Positions 34,371-42,765 of a stretch of 52,836 bases of DNA are shown here, piece by piece (the stretch's first letter is position 1; each line of letters opens with the position of its first letter). The DNA lies in contig JBPCPM010000123.1 of the NCBI GenBank assembly GCA_050999155.1, forward strand, positions 1 through 52,836, written 5' to 3'. The notes beneath the pieces are model-generated. The model was not told the origin of the DNA. It saw nothing but the letters and a program-made list of their open reading frames with translations, and did not search any database. Both the position numbers and the translations under genes were made by a program. This DNA is from JBPCPM01 sp050999155. Lineage in GTDB: Bacteria; Actinomycetota; Thermoleophilia; Solirubrobacterales; 70-9.

Positions 34371-35003
34371 TCAGCCCACCGCCCCCAGCTCGGCAACCAC
34401 CCGGGCGAACCGGGTGTCGGGAGCCAGCTGCGCGACCGCGCGGGCGTCGTCGATTTCGTCGACGTCGCGCAGGGCCGCCAGCTCGGCCCAGCGGAGACCG
34501 AGCGCGTCCAGGCGCCGCCGCTGCGCGTCGCCGGTGTCGCCCCGGCTCATCGGCACCTCGTCGAAGGCGCCCGGGGTGGGCTGGGAGAAGCCGATGGCCC
34601 AGTAGCCGCCGTCGACCGCGGAGCCGATGACCGCATCGACGTCAGGGCGCGACAGCGTGCCCACAGCGTCCTCGAGCAGGGGACGGGTCACCTGCGGCGT
34701 GTCCATGCCCACGAGCAGCGCCGGATGGTCGGCGGCGGCGAACGCGGCCGTGAGCCGCGCCCCGAGGTCGCCGTCGCCCTGCGCGACGATCTCGAAGCCG
34801 GCCGGAAGCCAGGGGCCGGGGTTGCCGTCGAGCACGAGGATCCGGCGCTTCGCCGGGGTGTCCGCCACCGCCTGGAGGGTGTCGTGCAGGGCGGCCTCGG
34901 CCAGGGCCGCCGCCTGCGTGGCGGCCAGCGGCGGCGTGAGCCGCGTCTTGACCTGGCCGGGCACCGGCTCCTTGGCGATGACCAGCAGCGTGGTATCGCT
35001 CAT
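34371..35003 (-). CDS. TIGR04282-type glycosyltransferase/nucleotidyltransferase-like protein (DUF2064)
   Basis: The 210-residue protein matches the family I know as TIGR04282/DUF2064: AKEPVPGQVKTRLTPPL at the N-terminus, GDGDLGARLTAAFA, LLVGMDTPQVT, VIGSAVDGGYWAIGF and the DVDEIDD near the end. The family name refers to arsenosugar/rSAM-selenodomain neighbourhoods but is also common in actinobacterial envelope operons without those genes. The GT-A-like fold likely transfers an NDP-linked unit. It overlaps the GT2 gene by ATGA. Confidence 0.85.
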   Translation of the reverse strand: MSDTTLLVIAKEPVPGQVKTRLTPPLAATQAAALAEAALHDTLQAVADTPAKRRILVLDGNPGPWLPAGFEIVAQGDGDLGARLTAAFAAADHPALLVGMDTPQVTRPLLEDAVGTLSRPDVDAVIGSAVDGGYWAIGFSQPTPGAFDEVPMSRGDTGDAQRRRLDALGLRWAELAALRDVDEIDDARAVAQLAPDTRFARVVAELGAVG

Positions 35004-35647
35004 CGCAACGCCAGCGCCATGTCGCGTACGGCGCGCATCGTTCCGCGCGCCGACCCCGTGACCTTCGAGGTGCCGATGCGCGGCGCGTAGGTGACGGGGA
35101 CCTCGGCCAGCTCCCAGCCGGAGGTTACGGCCCGGAGCACCATCTCCAGCGGCCAGCCGAACCGCCTGTCGGTCAGTCCGAGGTCCAGCAGGGCTTGGCG
35201 GGGGGCGGCGCGCATGGGGCCGAGGTCGGCCAGGGCCACTCCGCTGCGTCGCCGGACCTCGGTTGCGAGGACGCGGTTGGCCACCCGGGCGTGCCACGGC
35301 CACGCATCGCCTGCCGCCTGCCGGGCGCCGAGTACGAGCGTGGCGTCGCCGGCCAAGACGGGGTCGCTGACCCGCGGCAGCTCGCGCGCGTCCAGCGAGC
35401 CATCGCAGTCCATGAAGCACACGACCTCGGTCTCTGCTGCGAGCAGTCCGGCGTAGCAGGCCGCCCCGAACCCCCGGCGCGGCTCGCTGACCACACGAGC
35501 CCCGAGTCGCCTGGCCACCTCGGCGGACCCGTCGGTCGAGCCGTTGTCGACCACGAGGGGGCGGTGGTCACCGGAAAACCGTCCGAGGACCGAGGGGATG
35601 GCCTCGGCCTCGTCGAGCACGGGGAGGATGGCGTCGATCTCGGGCAT
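35000..35647 (-). CDS. GT2 family glycosyltransferase (DPM/DPG-like)
   Basis: The 215-residue first gene of the operon has the GT-A fold: ILPVLDEAEAIPSVLGRF, VVDNGSTDGSAEVARR, VCFMDCDGSLDA (DxD) and FGWPLEMVLRAV. The absence of a C-terminal transmembrane pair distinguishes it from undecaprenyl-phosphate mannose synthases with membrane anchors, but dolichol/polyprenyl-phosphate sugar synthase activity is the commonest role. The start is ATG 35647. It would feed a polyprenyl-sugar to the polytopic protein later in the operon (inference). Confidence 0.88.
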   Translation of the reverse strand: MPEIDAILPVLDEAEAIPSVLGRFSGDHRPLVVDNGSTDGSAEVARRLGARVVSEPRRGFGAACYAGLLAAETEVVCFMDCDGSLDARELPRVSDPVLAGDATLVLGARQAAGDAWPWHARVANRVLATEVRRRSGVALADLGPMRAAPRQALLDLGLTDRRFGWPLEMVLRAVTSGWELAEVPVTYAPRIGTSKVTGSARGTMRAVRDMALALR

Positions 35648-35724
35648 GGTGGTCTCGCGGGGCGCCCCCCCGGGGGGCCGTGTCGCGTTCGACCCCGGAC
35701 ACCCCGGGACGGTTCAGAGCCGCC

Positions 35725-38325
35725 TCAGCAGGGCGGCGCGTCGAACTCGTCGTCGCCGCGGGGGATGTCCGAGCAGGACCCCATGGCGACCGACTGCTCC
35801 CAGGTGCCGCGGTCGAAGAACGGCAGCTTGGGCACCGCCCCGGCGCCCTGGGCGGCCACCGGGTACAGGCGCCGACGCTCGCGCCAGCGCCGGATGTCGG
35901 ACGTCCCGTAGCGCCGGGTCAGCGCTGCGGCGGTGGCGTCGGCAGCGCGGGCGTAGGACCCTGCGGACTCGCGCTGCAACGCGACCGACTCGCCGTTGGA
36001 GATGTCGAATTGGTGCGACAGGCTCGTCTCGCCGACCAGCAGACGTGCCTCCTTGGGCAGGCGCCGGAGCATCCGTGCCTCGAGCTGGTCCTTGAACTCC
36101 TCCCAGATCGCGACGCCAGGATCGACGGTGCCCGCGCTGTTGGCGATGTGGTAGTTGCCGTTCCAGCGCAACAGGGCGTCGAGCGTGCTGCGGCCCTGGC
36201 CCGACGCTGCGTCGCGGGCGCGGCGCAGTGCGCTCTCGGCGAAGGGCCGCTGCTGGGCGGTCGTGCCTGACCGCCGCACTATCCGCTTGGAGCTCAGGTA
36301 GTCGGGATCGTTCTCGACCCGCCCCACGTACCGCTCGAGCAGCCGCACCCGGTGATACGGGCCATTCATCCGCTCGCGCGCCGGGGCGTCGCCGTTGGTC
36401 CAGCCGGCGGAGGGCATGTTGTTCCAGTTCGTCAACCACCCCTGCTTCGGGTTGATCACGTGAGGTGTCTTGGAGCGGGGGAGCAGTCCGCGCCACTCGG
36501 CCTCGCCGGTCCCGGGGTAGGGGAACCGCTCGTCGTAGTTCTTGGGCCGCAGCGGGTGCAGTCCGGGGTGCCAGTAGCCGATGTTGCCGCGGTCGTCCGC
36601 GGCGATCACGTTCTCGTTCCAGGTCACCTTCTGCATCGCCTTGTCCACGTCGGTGATCGAGCGGGACTCGGTGAGGTCGGTCAGGCCGGTGATGGTCTCG
36701 ATCTCGCGGTTCCAGATCGCGTAGCGGCGGGCGTAGGCCTTGCCGGAGCCGCGCCGCTGGACGGGGCCGTGCAGGGTCCGGCAGATCCGCTCGGTCCGGG
36801 CGCCGGCCGGCGGGCCCGAGCTGTCGCCGCTGCCGCCGACGGAGTCCGGCAGGTCGGTCGGCGGGGTGCGGAAGGTGAACGTCTCGTCGCGGCAGCTCAT
36901 CTGCCGCTCGGCGCCGCGGAACCGGTAGCGCTCCGCCCCGGCCAGGTCCTCGACGTAGAGGTCATCCTCGTCGGAGAGCCCGGACGTAAAGCCCCACGTG
37001 ACGTGGCCGTTGTGGCCGATGGCCATCAGCGGCACGCCGGGCGCACTGACCCCGCGGGCCTCGGTCCGGGGCGAGTGGACCTCGAACTCGACGAAGAGCT
37101 CGGGGATGGAGAAGCCGAGCTGCGGTCCGTTGTACAGGTAGGTGCGCTTGCGCTTGGGTCGGGTGCGGTCGCGCATGGCCCACATGAACGAGCCGCGCTT
37201 GTCACCGATGACGCTGTCGATCTTCGACAGCCGTTCGCGGGCTGCACGCAGGCCGGCGCTCTCGCTGTCGCTGCGCTCGGCCTTGCGGGCCGAACGCGCC
37301 GCCGAGGCGCGGGACATTTCGGCCTCCTGGCTCATCTCCCGGTTGTCGTTGCGTGCCGGCGGGATCTCGACCGAGGGCAGGTCGAGCCCGTTGAGGAACT
37401 CGACGGAGTTGCTGACGCCGCGGCGCTCGTCGGCCCGGGTGCGGCCGGGCTGGGAGGGGAACTCACCCTCGGAACGCGGGATGGTCGTGCGCCGGCCCTT
37501 GTTGCGCAGCGGGTGCAGCGTGAAGTAGTCGGAGCCCATGGCCTTGAGCGCGTGGGCGTTCTCGAGCTCCATACCGTCGCCCGACGGCACGGTGCGGGCG
37601 AGGAAGACGCCGATCCGGCCGGTGTCGCGCACCGTCCAGTCGGTCAGCGGGACGCCGAGCGCGGTGTACTCGCCGGGAAGCTTGTTGACCGGATCTTTTT
37701 GGACCTCGTCGATCCAGGCGTTGATCCCGTCGCGGTAGGCGTTGATGCGCGCCGTGATGACCGGGCCGACGTTGCTCAGCTGGGCGTCGATCTCGGGGTC
37801 GGTGTAGTAGTCGCGCCGGGCGACGATGTCGTCGGGCAAAAACGATGGTCCGAGGATCTCGGCCAGGCGTCCCGAGGTGGCACGCTTGAACAGCTCGAGC
37901 TCGAACAGCCGGTCCTGGGCGATCGCGTAGCCGACGCCGAACCAGGCCTTCGGGTCGGTGGTTCCGTACACGGCGGGAACGCCGAAATTGTCGCGGACGA
38001 TCCGTACGCCGGGCTCGGGGATCTCGGTCGTTCCCGGCTGCAGGAAGCTGTGGGGCTTGTAGTCGAAGTTGCGAAACAGGCTCACCTGGTCGTCGAGGTG
38101 GGGCGAGCCCTCGCCGGACGCGAGGCCGGCGTTCGAGACGAACCCGCTCTGGCCGGGAGGCAGGACGTCCTCGGCCTCGAGCGTCACGGCCTGGGCGGCC
38201 GTGGCCATCGAAAGCGCGGCCGCGAGGGCGAGCAACGTGACGGCGACGATGTTCGCTGCCCGGCGCGGCAGCGAGCCCTGGTGGTGACCGGACACCGACG
38301 TGCGCATCCTGCCTGCGTTCCCCAT
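35725..38325 (-). CDS. Penicillin acylase-family Ntn hydrolase (secreted)
   Basis: The 866-residue precursor has a signal peptide (about residues 20-46, AAALSMATAAQA) and the acylase fold: VRIVRDNFGVPAVYG, GYAIAQDRLFELELFKRATSGRLAEILG (alpha part). A spacer of about 50 residues rich in Ser/Arg/Glu/Lys (near 325-375) precedes the autocleavage site at G378-S379, where Ser379 becomes the beta-chain nucleophile. The usual GSNxW is GSFMW here. The beta part has AIGHNGHVTWGFTSG and ITGLTDLTESRS. Expected targets are N-acyl groups of beta-lactams, homoserine lactones or lipids. ATG 38325 is chosen by the signal peptide; the longer frame upstream has no similarity. Confidence 0.87.
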   Translation of the reverse strand: MGNAGRMRTSVSGHHQGSLPRRAANIVAVTLLALAAALSMATAAQAVTLEAEDVLPPGQSGFVSNAGLASGEGSPHLDDQVSLFRNFDYKPHSFLQPGTTEIPEPGVRIVRDNFGVPAVYGTTDPKAWFGVGYAIAQDRLFELELFKRATSGRLAEILGPSFLPDDIVARRDYYTDPEIDAQLSNVGPVITARINAYRDGINAWIDEVQKDPVNKLPGEYTALGVPLTDWTVRDTGRIGVFLARTVPSGDGMELENAHALKAMGSDYFTLHPLRNKGRRTTIPRSEGEFPSQPGRTRADERRGVSNSVEFLNGLDLPSVEIPPARNDNREMSQEAEMSRASAARSARKAERSDSESAGLRAARERLSKIDSVIGDKRGSFMWAMRDRTRPKRKRTYLYNGPQLGFSIPELFVEFEVHSPRTEARGVSAPGVPLMAIGHNGHVTWGFTSGLSDEDDLYVEDLAGAERYRFRGAERQMSCRDETFTFRTPPTDLPDSVGGSGDSSGPPAGARTERICRTLHGPVQRRGSGKAYARRYAIWNREIETITGLTDLTESRSITDVDKAMQKVTWNENVIAADDRGNIGYWHPGLHPLRPKNYDERFPYPGTGEAEWRGLLPRSKTPHVINPKQGWLTNWNNMPSAGWTNGDAPARERMNGPYHRVRLLERYVGRVENDPDYLSSKRIVRRSGTTAQQRPFAESALRRARDAASGQGRSTLDALLRWNGNYHIANSAGTVDPGVAIWEEFKDQLEARMLRRLPKEARLLVGETSLSHQFDISNGESVALQRESAGSYARAADATAAALTRRYGTSDIRRWRERRRLYPVAAQGAGAVPKLPFFDRGTWEQSVAMGSCSDIPRGDDEFDAPPC

Positions 38326-38347
38326 GGCGCGAGTATCACCCACGGTT

Positions 38348-38369
38348 GCTCTCGGTGCCAACCGAGAGC
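38348..38369. promoter_or_regulatory. Palindromic operator candidate between acylase and SDR genes
   Basis: GCTCTCGG-(6)-CCGAGAGC, a perfect 8-base inverted repeat, sits 23 bases upstream of the acylase start (minus) and about 100 bases upstream of the SDR (plus). A second, overlapping dyad CGGTTG/CAACCG (38343-38364) uses part of the same bases. Position suggests control of one or both divergent genes. Confidence 0.35.
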
Positions 38370-38466
38370 TGTCGGACGCTCCTGCCCGTCTGCCTGACAC
38401 GCCGCCTGCAGCTCGCTTGCGCTGGGCGGCCTCGGTGCAGCGGACCCGGTGGTAGGTTGGCCGGCA

Positions 38467-39264
38467 ATGGATCTCCAAGGGGCACGGGTGCTGTTGACGG
38501 GCGCGACCGGCGGGCTCGGCCGGGCCATCGCCGAAGCCGTCGCGGCCCGTGGTGGCACCCTGATCCTCAGCGGCCGCACCCTGGCCGATCTCGAGGCGCT
38601 GGCCGACGAGCTGCCGGGCGACCACGAGGCCCAGGAAGCGGACCTGGCCGAGCCGGGCGCTGCCGCCGAGCTGTGCGGGCGAGCCGGGATCGTGGACGTG
38701 CTGGTGGCCAACGCCGGGCTCCCCGGCAGTGGCCTGATCGCCGACTTCAGCGCCGAGCAGATCGAGCGGGCGCTGCGGGTCAACCTCGAGGCGCCGGTGC
38801 AGATGACCCGCGAGCTGCTTCCCCCGATGCAGGAGCGGGCTTCGGGCCACCTCGTCTACGTCGCGTCGCTGTCGGGCAAGATCGCGACGGCCCGCACCTC
38901 GCTGTACAACGCGACGAAGTTCGGGCTGCGGGGCTTCGCGCTCGGCACGCGCGAGGACCTGCGCGGCTCGGGCGTCGGAGCGTCGATCGTCTCGCCGGGG
39001 TTCATCCGCGACGCCGGGATGTTCGCCGACGGGGGCGGCCAGGTGCCCGGGTACGTCGGGACCAGCAGCCCCGAGGAAGTGGGGGCCGGTGTGGTCGAGG
39101 CCGTGACCGACAACGTCGGCGAGATCGTCGTTGCCCCGCGCCAGCTGCGGGTCGCGGCCCAGCTCGGTCTCGTGGCTCCCGAGCCGATCGGCAAGGTGGC
39201 CGCCAAGCTCGGGGCGGCCGACATGGGCGACGAGATGTCAAGCGCCCAGCAGGACAAGCGCTAG
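38467..39264 (+). CDS. Classical short-chain dehydrogenase/reductase
   Basis: The 265-residue SDR has TGATGGLGRAIAEAV (cofactor site), NAGLPGSG, the catalytic Ser in YVASLSGK and the YxxxK motif as SLYNATKFG, followed by SPGFI. The Arg in LSGRTL suggests NADP preference. The start is ATG 38467. The substrate is unknown. A second SDR gene starts only eight bases after its stop, so the two are co-transcribed. Confidence 0.9.
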   Translation: MDLQGARVLLTGATGGLGRAIAEAVAARGGTLILSGRTLADLEALADELPGDHEAQEADLAEPGAAAELCGRAGIVDVLVANAGLPGSGLIADFSAEQIERALRVNLEAPVQMTRELLPPMQERASGHLVYVASLSGKIATARTSLYNATKFGLRGFALGTREDLRGSGVGASIVSPGFIRDAGMFADGGGQVPGYVGTSSPEEVGAGVVEAVTDNVGEIVVAPRQLRVAAQLGLVAPEPIGKVAAKLGAADMGDEMSSAQQDKR

Positions 39265-39271
39265 GCCGACC

Positions 39272-40063
39272 GTGAACCTCCGCGACGCGAGCACCGTGGT
39301 CACGGGGGCATCGAGCGGGATCGGCGCCGAGACGGCCAAGGCCTTCGGCAAGCGCGGCGCTCGCGTCGCGCTGCTGTCGCGCACACGGTCCAAGCTCGAG
39401 GATGTCGCCGAGCAGGTCGAGTCGGCGGGCGGCATCGCAACGGTGCACCCGTGCGATGTCGGCGACCACGAGGCGGTCCAGGCGGTCGCCGACGAGATCC
39501 TCGCCGAACGGACGCCCAACGTCGTGGTCAACAACGCCGGCGCCGGACGGTTCCTGTTCCTCGAGGAGACGGACCCCGAGGAGCTCGAGCAGATGATCCG
39601 CGTGCCGGCGCTCGGGGCGTTGTTCGTGACCAGGGCCTTCCTGCCGGCGATGGTGCGCCGCGACTCCGGCGTGCTGGTGACGCTCAACACCCCGGCCGCC
39701 TACGCGCCGTGGCCGGGCTCGGCCGGCTACGCCACCGCCCGCTGGGCGATGCGCGGAATGACCGAGGCGCTGCGCGCCGATCTGCATGGCACGGGCCTGA
39801 CCGTCACCCAGGTCATCCCCGGCGAGGTGAAAAGCGACTACTTCGACAACAACCCGGGTGCCGCGGATCGGCTGCCGGGGGTCTCGAAGCTGATGCCGAA
39901 GCTCGAGCCCTCCGAGGTCGGCGAGGCCGTCGCCTCCGCGGTCGAGGACGAGGCCGGCGATGTCTTCCTCCCGTTCACCTTGCGCGCCAGCGCCCTGTCG
40001 GCCCGGCTGACGCCCCGCATCACCTCCTGGGTCGTCGCCCGCACGGGCGCCGACCGCCCCTGA
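39272..40063 (+). CDS. Short-chain dehydrogenase homologue lacking the usual catalytic residues
   Basis: The 263-residue protein begins at GTG 39272 with VVTGASSGIGAETAKAFGKRG. The Rossmann fold and NNAGAGRF motif are intact, but the active-site region reads VTLNTPAAYAPWPGSAGYATARWAM. Tyr is there, but the Lys of YxxxK is Arg and the expected Ser position is Thr/Pro. Activity is therefore doubtful; it may be a non-catalytic partner of the first SDR, or a changed enzyme. It ends 188 bases before the convergent molybdoenzyme gene. Confidence 0.85.
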   Translation: MNLRDASTVVTGASSGIGAETAKAFGKRGARVALLSRTRSKLEDVAEQVESAGGIATVHPCDVGDHEAVQAVADEILAERTPNVVVNNAGAGRFLFLEETDPEELEQMIRVPALGALFVTRAFLPAMVRRDSGVLVTLNTPAAYAPWPGSAGYATARWAMRGMTEALRADLHGTGLTVTQVIPGEVKSDYFDNNPGAADRLPGVSKLMPKLEPSEVGEAVASAVEDEAGDVFLPFTLRASALSARLTPRITSWVVARTGADRP

Positions 40064-40117
40064 CGGCTGGGGCCGCCACCGCGTTCCGCGCCGCGCATCG
40101 ACGAAGCCCGACCCAGG

Positions 40118-40224
40118 CGAACCCAACGAAAGCCTCGCGATCGGAGGGTGTTTGCAGGGTTCGTGGAACGCGGGAGCGCGAACCCAACGAAACCGTCCCT
40201 ATGGCGGGGTGTTTGCAGGGTTGG
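40118..40224. repeat. Two copies of a 46-base imperfect dyad repeat
   Basis: Copies at 40118-40163 and 40179-40224 share the start CGAACCCAACGAAA and the end GTGTTTGCAGGGTT, with a variable middle of about 16 bases. The AACCC and GGGTT ends can pair. The 61-base offset, in the convergent gap between an SDR and a molybdoenzyme gene, fits a REP-type or bidirectional terminator element. Confidence 0.75.
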
Positions 40225-40251
40225 ACCCGCGCACCCCCGACCGCGCGGGCG

Positions 40252-42459
40252 TCAGCTGGCGACGGTGGCGGCGGCGGGCTCGGCCGCGGCTCCGGCTTCG
40301 TCGTCGCGCTCGGCGACCGGGTCCAGTCGGACCGCGATGCCGTTGAGGTGGGCCATGCCCGCCAACCGCTCGAGGTCGGCCGGATCCGAGGAGGCGAGCT
40401 GATTGACGTTCGCGCCCCCGGTCTCGTTGGCGCGGGTCCAGCCGGCGCCCCGGCCGTGGCCCCAGCCGTGGGGCACCGCGACCGTGCCGCGGCTGACCTC
40501 GTCGGTGACCATGACCTCCAGCTCGATCTCGCCGTGGGGTGAGCGCAGGTAGGCGGGCTGACCCTCGGCGAGGCCCGCGGCCTCGGCGTCGTCGGGGTGG
40601 ACCCGGGCGGCGACCGTGCGCCCGCCGCGCAAGAGCAGCGGCGCGTTGTGCATCCACGAGTTGTGCGAGCGCAGCTCGCGCAGGCCGATCAGCCGCAGCG
40701 GGAACCTGGGGTCGCCGCGCCCGGCCCGCGCGAGCCGGCGGACCTCGCCGACGATCTCCGGCGGATCCAGACGCACGCGACGATCGCGGTGGCGGACCTT
40801 GGCGGCCAGGACCCCGGTCTCGATGTGCTCGTCGAGGATCTCGCCGTGGGGACGGTCGCGCAGCCGGGCGAGGCTCAGCCCGCCGCGACGCAGGCCGAAC
40901 AGGTCGCCGCGCGGACCGGTGCGCAGCAGCAGGTCGACGAGCCGCTGGGGGGTAAGCCGCACACCCGTGCGTCCGAGCAGGCGCAACGGCCAGATGCTCG
41001 ACGGGGTGACGCCCAGCGGCCGGGCCAGGTCCTCGATGATCTCCCACTCCTGGCGGGCCTCGCCGGCGGGCTCGACCACCGGCTCGGTGTACTGGATGAA
41101 CGGCGTGGTGAAGAAGCCGAGAAAGACGATTGGCAGGTCCTCGCGCTCGAGGAAGGTCGTCGTCGGCAGCAGGTAGTCGGCCTTCGCGTTGGTCTCGTTG
41201 CGGTAGATGTCCAGCGCCACGTGCAGCTCGACCTCGTCGAGTGCCTCGGAGAGCTCGTCGCCGTTGGGGCAGGACAGCATCGGGTTGCCGGCCGAGACGA
41301 ACATCGCGCGGATCTGCCCCGGCCCGGGGGTCGTGATCTCCTTGGCCATCAGCGATGCGGGAAGGTTGCCGATCACGTCGGGAAAGCCGCCGAGGCGAGA
41401 ACGGACGGCGCCGTACGTCGCAAGGCCGAACCGCTCGGCGATGTCGTCGAGGGCCAGCGGCGGCTCGCCGAACACGGCGCCGCCCGGGGCATCGAGGTTG
41501 CCGGTGACGACGTTCAGCGCGTCGAGCAGGAAGGAGACGAGCGTGCCGAAGCGCCCGAGGCAGGAGCCGGTGCGCCCGTAGACCGCGGCCTGGTCGGCCG
41601 CCGCGAGGTCCCAGGCGAGCGCGCGGATCGTGTCGGGCGCGACGCCGGAGAGCTCCGCGGCCATCTCGGGGTTCCAGGCCGCGCACATCGCGGCAAGCCC
41701 CTGGAGGCCGCGGGCCTGATCGTCGACGGCCTCGTGGTCGATCAGGCCCTCGGAGAACAGCACGTGCAGCAGCGACAGCAGCATCGGGGCGTCGCCGTCG
41801 GGACGGACCGGCAGATGTTCGTGGGCCCCGGCCGTCTCGCTGCGCCGGGGGTCGACCACGACGACCCGCCCACCGCGATCGTCGATGGCGCGCAGCTGCT
41901 CGCGGATCCGCGGGGCGCTGAGCAGGCTGCCGTGGGAGACCAGCGGATTGGCGCCGACCATCAGCAGGAAGTCGGTCCGCTGCAGGTCGGGGATCGGGAC
42001 CATCAGCGGCGAGCCATAGAGCAGGGCGCTGGCGGCGAACCGGTTGTTGATGTCCTGCGAGGCGGCCGTGTAGTAGTGGGGCGAGCCGAGCCCGTCGAGA
42101 AACCCCTTGACCCACAGCGGGTGGGAGTAGGAGAAGGCGCCCGGGTTGCCCATGTACCAGGCGACGGAGTCTCGGCCGTGGGTGTCGATGACGTCGTGCA
42201 GCCGTTCGGCGATCTCGCTGAGAGCCTGCTCCCAGCTGACGCGCTCGAAGCTGCCGTCAGCCCGGCGCCGCTGCGGGTACAGGATGCGGTCCTCGTCGTT
42301 GTGGACCTGCGACATCGCGATCCCCTTGGGGCACGCGAACCCCTGGGACAGCGGATGCTCGCCGTCGGGCCGCAGCTTGGTGACCTTCCCGTCCTCGACC
42401 GTCGCGACCATCCCGCACAGTGGCTCGCAGATCCGGCAGAAGGTCACGTGCTCGGCCAC
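40252..42459 (-). CDS. Molybdopterin oxidoreductase (formate dehydrogenase/assimilatory nitrate reductase-like)
   Basis: The 735-residue protein has a single [4Fe-4S] site C-x2-C-x3-C-x(27)-C (FCRICEPLCG ... GFACPKG) at the N-terminus, then the molybdopterin core (WYMGNPGAFSYSHPLW, VGANPLVSHGSLL, VVVVDPRRSETAGAHEHLPVRPDGD). The C-terminal dinucleotide-binding domain starts near 610 (HNSWMHNAPLLLRGGR, AARVHPDDAEAAGL). No Cys or Sec is obvious at the Mo site; a Ser or Gln could be the ligand. No partner subunit or chaperone gene adjoins, so the electron acceptor is unknown. The start ATG is at 42459. Confidence 0.9.
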   Translation of the reverse strand: MAEHVTFCRICEPLCGMVATVEDGKVTKLRPDGEHPLSQGFACPKGIAMSQVHNDEDRILYPQRRRADGSFERVSWEQALSEIAERLHDVIDTHGRDSVAWYMGNPGAFSYSHPLWVKGFLDGLGSPHYYTAASQDINNRFAASALLYGSPLMVPIPDLQRTDFLLMVGANPLVSHGSLLSAPRIREQLRAIDDRGGRVVVVDPRRSETAGAHEHLPVRPDGDAPMLLSLLHVLFSEGLIDHEAVDDQARGLQGLAAMCAAWNPEMAAELSGVAPDTIRALAWDLAAADQAAVYGRTGSCLGRFGTLVSFLLDALNVVTGNLDAPGGAVFGEPPLALDDIAERFGLATYGAVRSRLGGFPDVIGNLPASLMAKEITTPGPGQIRAMFVSAGNPMLSCPNGDELSEALDEVELHVALDIYRNETNAKADYLLPTTTFLEREDLPIVFLGFFTTPFIQYTEPVVEPAGEARQEWEIIEDLARPLGVTPSSIWPLRLLGRTGVRLTPQRLVDLLLRTGPRGDLFGLRRGGLSLARLRDRPHGEILDEHIETGVLAAKVRHRDRRVRLDPPEIVGEVRRLARAGRGDPRFPLRLIGLRELRSHNSWMHNAPLLLRGGRTVAARVHPDDAEAAGLAEGQPAYLRSPHGEIELEVMVTDEVSRGTVAVPHGWGHGRGAGWTRANETGGANVNQLASSDPADLERLAGMAHLNGIAVRLDPVAERDDEAGAAAEPAAATVAS

Positions 42460-42765
42460 CGGCCCAGCCTACCGGCGACCCAAACGCGTCCGCCGGTTCG
42501 GGCGAGTGCGCTCGGCCACGGATGCGTGGCCGGCCCCGCGACCTCTCAGGTCCCCCGAGGGGCGTCGCGACGGCGTGGGCGTGCGTCCGAGCGGGGGCAG
42601 GGATCCCACTCGGACGCGTCGCCCGCCGATGCGCACGGCCAGGGAAGGCCGGTGCGCATGAGACCCCGGTGGCGGAAAGATCCGGGATCCAGGGTGCCGA
42701 GCTCCGCTCGGCGGTTTCCATCCTACCACCGACGGTCTCGTCACTAAACCATTTTCATGGTGCGC
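42460..42765. other. Non-coding spacer with a ladder of inverted repeats
   Basis: This is 306 bases without a supportable gene, between the DUF3817-like gene (minus, upstream) and the molybdoenzyme gene (minus, downstream). It contains at least six hairpins in a row: 42514-42531 (GGCCACG/CGTGGCC), 42540-42552 (GACCT/AGGTC), 42552-42562 (CCCC/GGGG), 42583-42617 (GCGTCCGAG/CTCGGACGC), 42629-42659 (ATGCGCACGGCC with one bulge) and 42696-42712 (GCCGAG/CTCGGC). It likely holds the molybdoenzyme promoter and leader and the DUF3817 terminator. Confidence 0.6.

Noticed and set aside
42540..42562. Glycine-riboswitch-like CTCTCAGG segment.
   Set aside because: The remaining conserved blocks are missing, and in that orientation no gene lies downstream.
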